A stretch of DNA of 26,326 nt. Origin: a virus. Below the pieces are notes generated by a model. The model saw only the letters and a program-made list of their open reading frames with translations. It had not been told where the DNA came from and searched no databases. The stretch lies in IMG/VR virus record IMGVR_UViG_3300036790_000819, positions 1 through 26,326 of that record, one strand, 5' to 3'. Made by a program: the position numbers and the translations under genes. Positions 25,301 through 26,326 of this stretch are shown here, in pieces (the stretch's first letter is position 1; each line of letters opens with the position of its first letter).

Positions 25301-26326
25301 GGTTTCCGTATCGGTTCGCAGCAGATCATGGACACGCAAACGAACGCTCTCGGCTCGGCTTATGATTTCGGCATGGACCCCGGCGTCTATGTGGCCAACG
25401 GGCCGGCCGGCTTGATCGTCCAGAACGAGGCGTTCACCTGCAATATCGTGGGCGCGACCATCGTCCAGTGCGTCAAGGGACCGACCTATTTGCACGGCGT
25501 ATTTTCCAGCATAGGGCAATGGGCGTCTGGATCGACCTTCGCGCAATATGGCGATCCGAACAATGCCTTCAGCTTCATGACCGGCATGGTCGGTTATCCT
25601 GGGGGGCAGTCTTTCCCGTTCACCGCTGGATCAGGCTATACGACGCCGTCGGGTGTGACGGACTTCGTGACCGGCGCCGTTTGCGCGCTCAATACGACGG
25701 CCGGGACGACGCCGCAGGCTCCGGCTATGGGTTTCAACCTTTCTGGCGGGTCGATCGTCGACACCTACCTGACCGTCGTTGGCTCAAGTCTCTACTCGAC
25801 ATGCAGCTTCCCTATCAGCTTCACGTTTACCGGCGTGATCAGCGGCTACAACGGATCGCTGCATACGGCCAACCTGGCGGTGACAGGGATCACCAGCGGG
25901 ACAGGCCCTGGAACCATCGTGCCGGGCGAGATCCTGACCGGGGCGAGCTTCACCGGCTATGCGGTGGTCAAGACCGGCCCGTTCAATGGCCTAAACGGAA
26001 CCTATGTCATCGACACGACGAACAGCAATATCACGGGAAGCCTGGCGTCGGAGACCGTGACGTCTGGCCCGACAGGCGGTTCTGGCGCCGCGATCTCGAC
26101 CCCTCCGCTAGGCTGGAGCACTGGAGTATTCACGCCCGAAGGAATCGGCGTCACTCAGACCAATGACGCCGACAACAATCTCACCGGAACCGAACTCTAT
26201 GACAACTCCGGTGTGAGCGGGAACCCGCTTGCTGGCAAGTTCAACCTTCCGACTGGCGGGCTCGAGTCTCCAGGCTTGCCGGTCCATCCGTTTGGGATGC
26301 GGCGCGGCGCTGGCGTTAGCGGCTAA
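19355..26326 (+). CDS. Giant exported fibre/adhesin-like protein, 2323 residues
   Basis: The N-terminus is MKRFLAFLTVALLG with an AWA-G site near residue 23, followed by a second hydrophobic run (about 26-44, TTIGVGGILAVVVILTPP). It therefore looks Sec-exported, and either cleaved or membrane-anchored. The body is Gly/Ser/Thr-rich beta sequence with at least ten degenerate modules of 60-90 residues and about 36 cysteines, many close together (CGSC, CAPC, CANSVC). A stretch with GFGEGNA (about 1122-1128), APVGLLNMYKNGSGGQNW (about 1219-1236) and QPELTTGQWRGMGTQAVLG (1609-1627) resembles an SGNH esterase lacking catalytic residues. The ATG at 19355 was chosen because the hydrophobic signal starts there and AAGG lies upstream; the same frame is open back to 19217. 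The stop is the last base of the window. Confidence 0.75.
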   Translation: MKRFLAFLTVALLGPIWRMPAWAGAGLTTIGVGGILAVVVILTPPAITPQPSLAFSQSNAYGYINQGMRPNGGAVGSMELPSTPAKSFALYHELTMGGSWLFGQNSSSINTLAKTTGVSGGPSTMLLQASVGAPWWLPTVGGQLSSGAASFPSHGSNYNGGIYTWTATDGCPTANGAGAREPRGAVIPNGPGAAIYTIDPGFLCGENASGLAPQVGFASIPGIGANQATGTAASPAQTATTCASNTPTSTQFTVTVNVAVAHGVYPGQSFTLAGFTPSSYNEAYAALPGTSGMTLVGSYSNGTGTCPGTVTAEGNVGAGSGGAITVTAPSVTAPYNLQTGTGITFEPGQRVCGMFGEFGADSAFPGAQFAKYTDITGTDLPGSPAVSPWLNQGAVNFTGYTTFGTQAPMSPALTVTAMNSYAVSSVSFNATTGYATFAMSQNPGFIVGSEFTVSGASTSGGGSFNLTYVAVAGTSGTTIVGNPLSGPIGLPQASSLTGASTGSAGAMVGVIMPGMAVVGAQGVISPFGTFGSTGVGGVGTYGLTSTPATYTFAGSIPASSTTLTLNNSPGTPPVVGQTITLASPAYTGTITAMLSGAGGTGSTYTVSPANGATAITSATITANGFIGTSGSPVSIYAAETYYYTAAPSGSAAGGGSVTAKTQAAIGDLMTVIGSSSASTTALTGNNAQGWGGNIANMGMYQGAPFPMDATGHPSSSAFTSLCTKTTDFQSFASANGGAWRSLYKFNDGGIWADHSVAEFKAHAAGTALTIDSTQTGSTSALAAGTVISGPGLCANSVCPTIASGSGSSYVLSGSFTLSSEAMSAGNYQPAAPLASQQVTASIAGSTLTVTAAVGPSTSTFTGAYNGAQTSGNLTTSSPTGTIATGQCIWDGGVHISPQYPLCITAGASSPWTVNGGTASFNYYPAISSETMYATNVAIVPGTYVMGAGITTPVLVKSYGTLTPCATTGFPMCGTYVIDNPGSLSVSSETMTLSGVTEGGAIAPGAALTVQSPGSGSTYPVTNWSAMTGVMPFNGKYNTGLLGGTPSHIQAQVSATPGGAPLSGCAPCAWTNISSETISGGAWSGSVVSIPAGGPYWVSLRAANGTAYATLPNAVFVGVNVAGFGEGNAVDQLIGTGFTYSQTYWQGFSTMVGWQAAGSPAPNNVSAAYIPGPSYLNNWAPAHPAQLSVDRYGVAPSASASLNDGAAWQSANASSLMGGAPVGLLNMYKNGSGGQNWFYSNVTQTQTIGIGDGSTSTVSSGAGFGGSVAGLSSTVTGSISGNTMTIPAPGPGSYYYINIGNGVSCGSCAAGTVITNTSGTTPGSAGTYSVSPSQTVASTTLTIRHNNLGFNGAWGFGATITGTVSSGVLTVSGVQNGVMAPLLIASDGTNSATLTACLTNCSLMGNGQATSTWQLSSGALDGDTSTTSFLVAPSGGAPWPTLQIEPASIPIYFAGPTSIGGEPLIQIGTFQVLVNGTVVCQDSGTFAYNVQVGNCVGAGVSSAWVNYVTGGFSVSFASPPASNATITAKWTNLMSTNSSNGDEQIDWVGNTSPTSGALASVAAKTGGINAYLNGQQCGGGWPDGMLSAARQLNYFFSTRMAALHGGMTGQPELTTGQWRGMGTQAVLGYFSFAANLECEEYDEDAGRNSVFSATIGSASGSGPWTSVMTLTAPATGPMWEGEVIECNPYSAACVLPPGTELVSLASGAWGASGSTYNVTSDQNSFAAAHTAGTIALHNAMWYPPGTGAYVGPYVDLSMQNGYGGGYAVETGGGMNGGLRYGHRAGVEIGAALSGHPEHGSDPTLDRTSFTGCDAAAVSQGVSPCFDIGNTYAASHAATWSGSTFTISGGLSAGARPFVPGMSLGCSGCNPGLVALSVSLPPTQSSATGAGQIGQTLTVTASGAIGGGGSGTLTGGCSGTSGVGSNCIDFKLDINTTGTYGKTAALVTCGVNNLEGTNTNLPTAGPYVFPNGTCVPSGVGSLARGFRIGSQQIMDTQTNALGSAYDFGMDPGVYVANGPAGLIVQNEAFTCNIVGATIVQCVKGPTYLHGVFSSIGQWASGSTFAQYGDPNNAFSFMTGMVGYPGGQSFPFTAGSGYTTPSGVTDFVTGAVCALNTTAGTTPQAPAMGFNLSGGSIVDTYLTVVGSSLYSTCSFPISFTFTGVISGYNGSLHTANLAVTGITSGTGPGTIVPGEILTGASFTGYAVVKTGPFNGLNGTYVIDTTNSNITGSLASETVTSGPTGGSGAAISTPPLGWSTGVFTPEGIGVTQTNDADNNLTGTELYDNSGVSGNPLAGKFNLPTGGLESPGLPVHPFGMRRGAGVSG
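20080..26070 (+). repeat. Degenerate beta modules within the giant protein
   Basis: Recurring modules of about 60-90 residues share a pattern: an S/T-I-S/A-G-x-T-L/M-T-V/I opening, a PG/VG-x-x-I/F-x-G turn, a GTY-V/S or STYTV strand and an ending such as SSETM or ASTTLTI. Clear copies lie near 20080-20330, 20580-20850, 21000-21225, 21640-21830, 21860-22135, 22140-22335, 23170-23385, 23410-23600, 24300-24550, 24860-25080 and 25835-26070. They are divergent, so DNA-level repeats are not obvious. Confidence 0.6.

Overview
The window is a 26.3 kb, plus-strand-only structural block of a tailed dsDNA phage or prophage with high GC content. It runs from the portal gene, whose ATG is base 1, to the stop codon of a giant tail-associated gene, which is the last base. 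I see no host gene, RNA gene, integrase, CRISPR array or insertion sequence. The host is probably an alphaproteobacterium, perhaps of the Hyphomicrobiales. The reasons are a distal-tail module with the domain set of alphaproteobacterial gene transfer agents (GTAs: DUF2460, DUF2163/BR0599, NlpC/P60, GTA TIM barrel) and a GAAC-N7-GAAC site, which is the alphaproteobacterial LexA box. Species cannot be assigned.

Head region (1-6546). It holds the portal, a frameshifted remnant of a second portal 3' end, a LexA-like box with a sigma70-type promoter, an XkdF-like prohead protease with a coiled-coil tail that may act as scaffold, a small lipoprotein, the major capsid protein with a large internal insertion, a strong hairpin, a gp6-like connector and an HK97 gp10-like neck protein. 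From the connector onward most genes overlap by 1-4 bases or lie a few bases apart, which suggests translational coupling.

Tail shaft (6543-9791). It holds a tail terminator, a tail tube protein, a tail assembly chaperone made in two forms through a predicted -1 frameshift at GGGAAAG (the lambda G/GT heptamer), and a short tape measure of 438 residues. The second chaperone frame has no start codon of its own, so ordinary gene finding misses it.

Tail tip (9788-17243). A GTA-type TIM barrel is fused to DUF2460 and followed by a second DUF2460 protein. Two very small overlapping genes come next (47 and 29 residues, the latter a putative membrane microprotein), then a DUF2163/BR0599 hub protein, one or two competing small ORFs, an NlpC/P60 peptidase, and a hub/tip protein without a TIM barrel that ends in a 49-residue tandem repeat. 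In GTAs the TIM barrel and the hub domain normally sit in one protein; here they are separate.

Fibre region (17253-26326). It holds a fibre with an Mtd-N-like start and two proteins with apparent Sec signal peptides. The second is 2323 residues, has about 36 cysteines and many degenerate beta modules, and contains a stretch that looks like an SGNH esterase stripped of its catalytic residues. Signal peptides are unexpected on virion proteins and raise the possibility that these products act on or outside the lysogen surface.

One further theme is a domain of about 48 residues that recurs in the connector, the tail tube and the tip protein.
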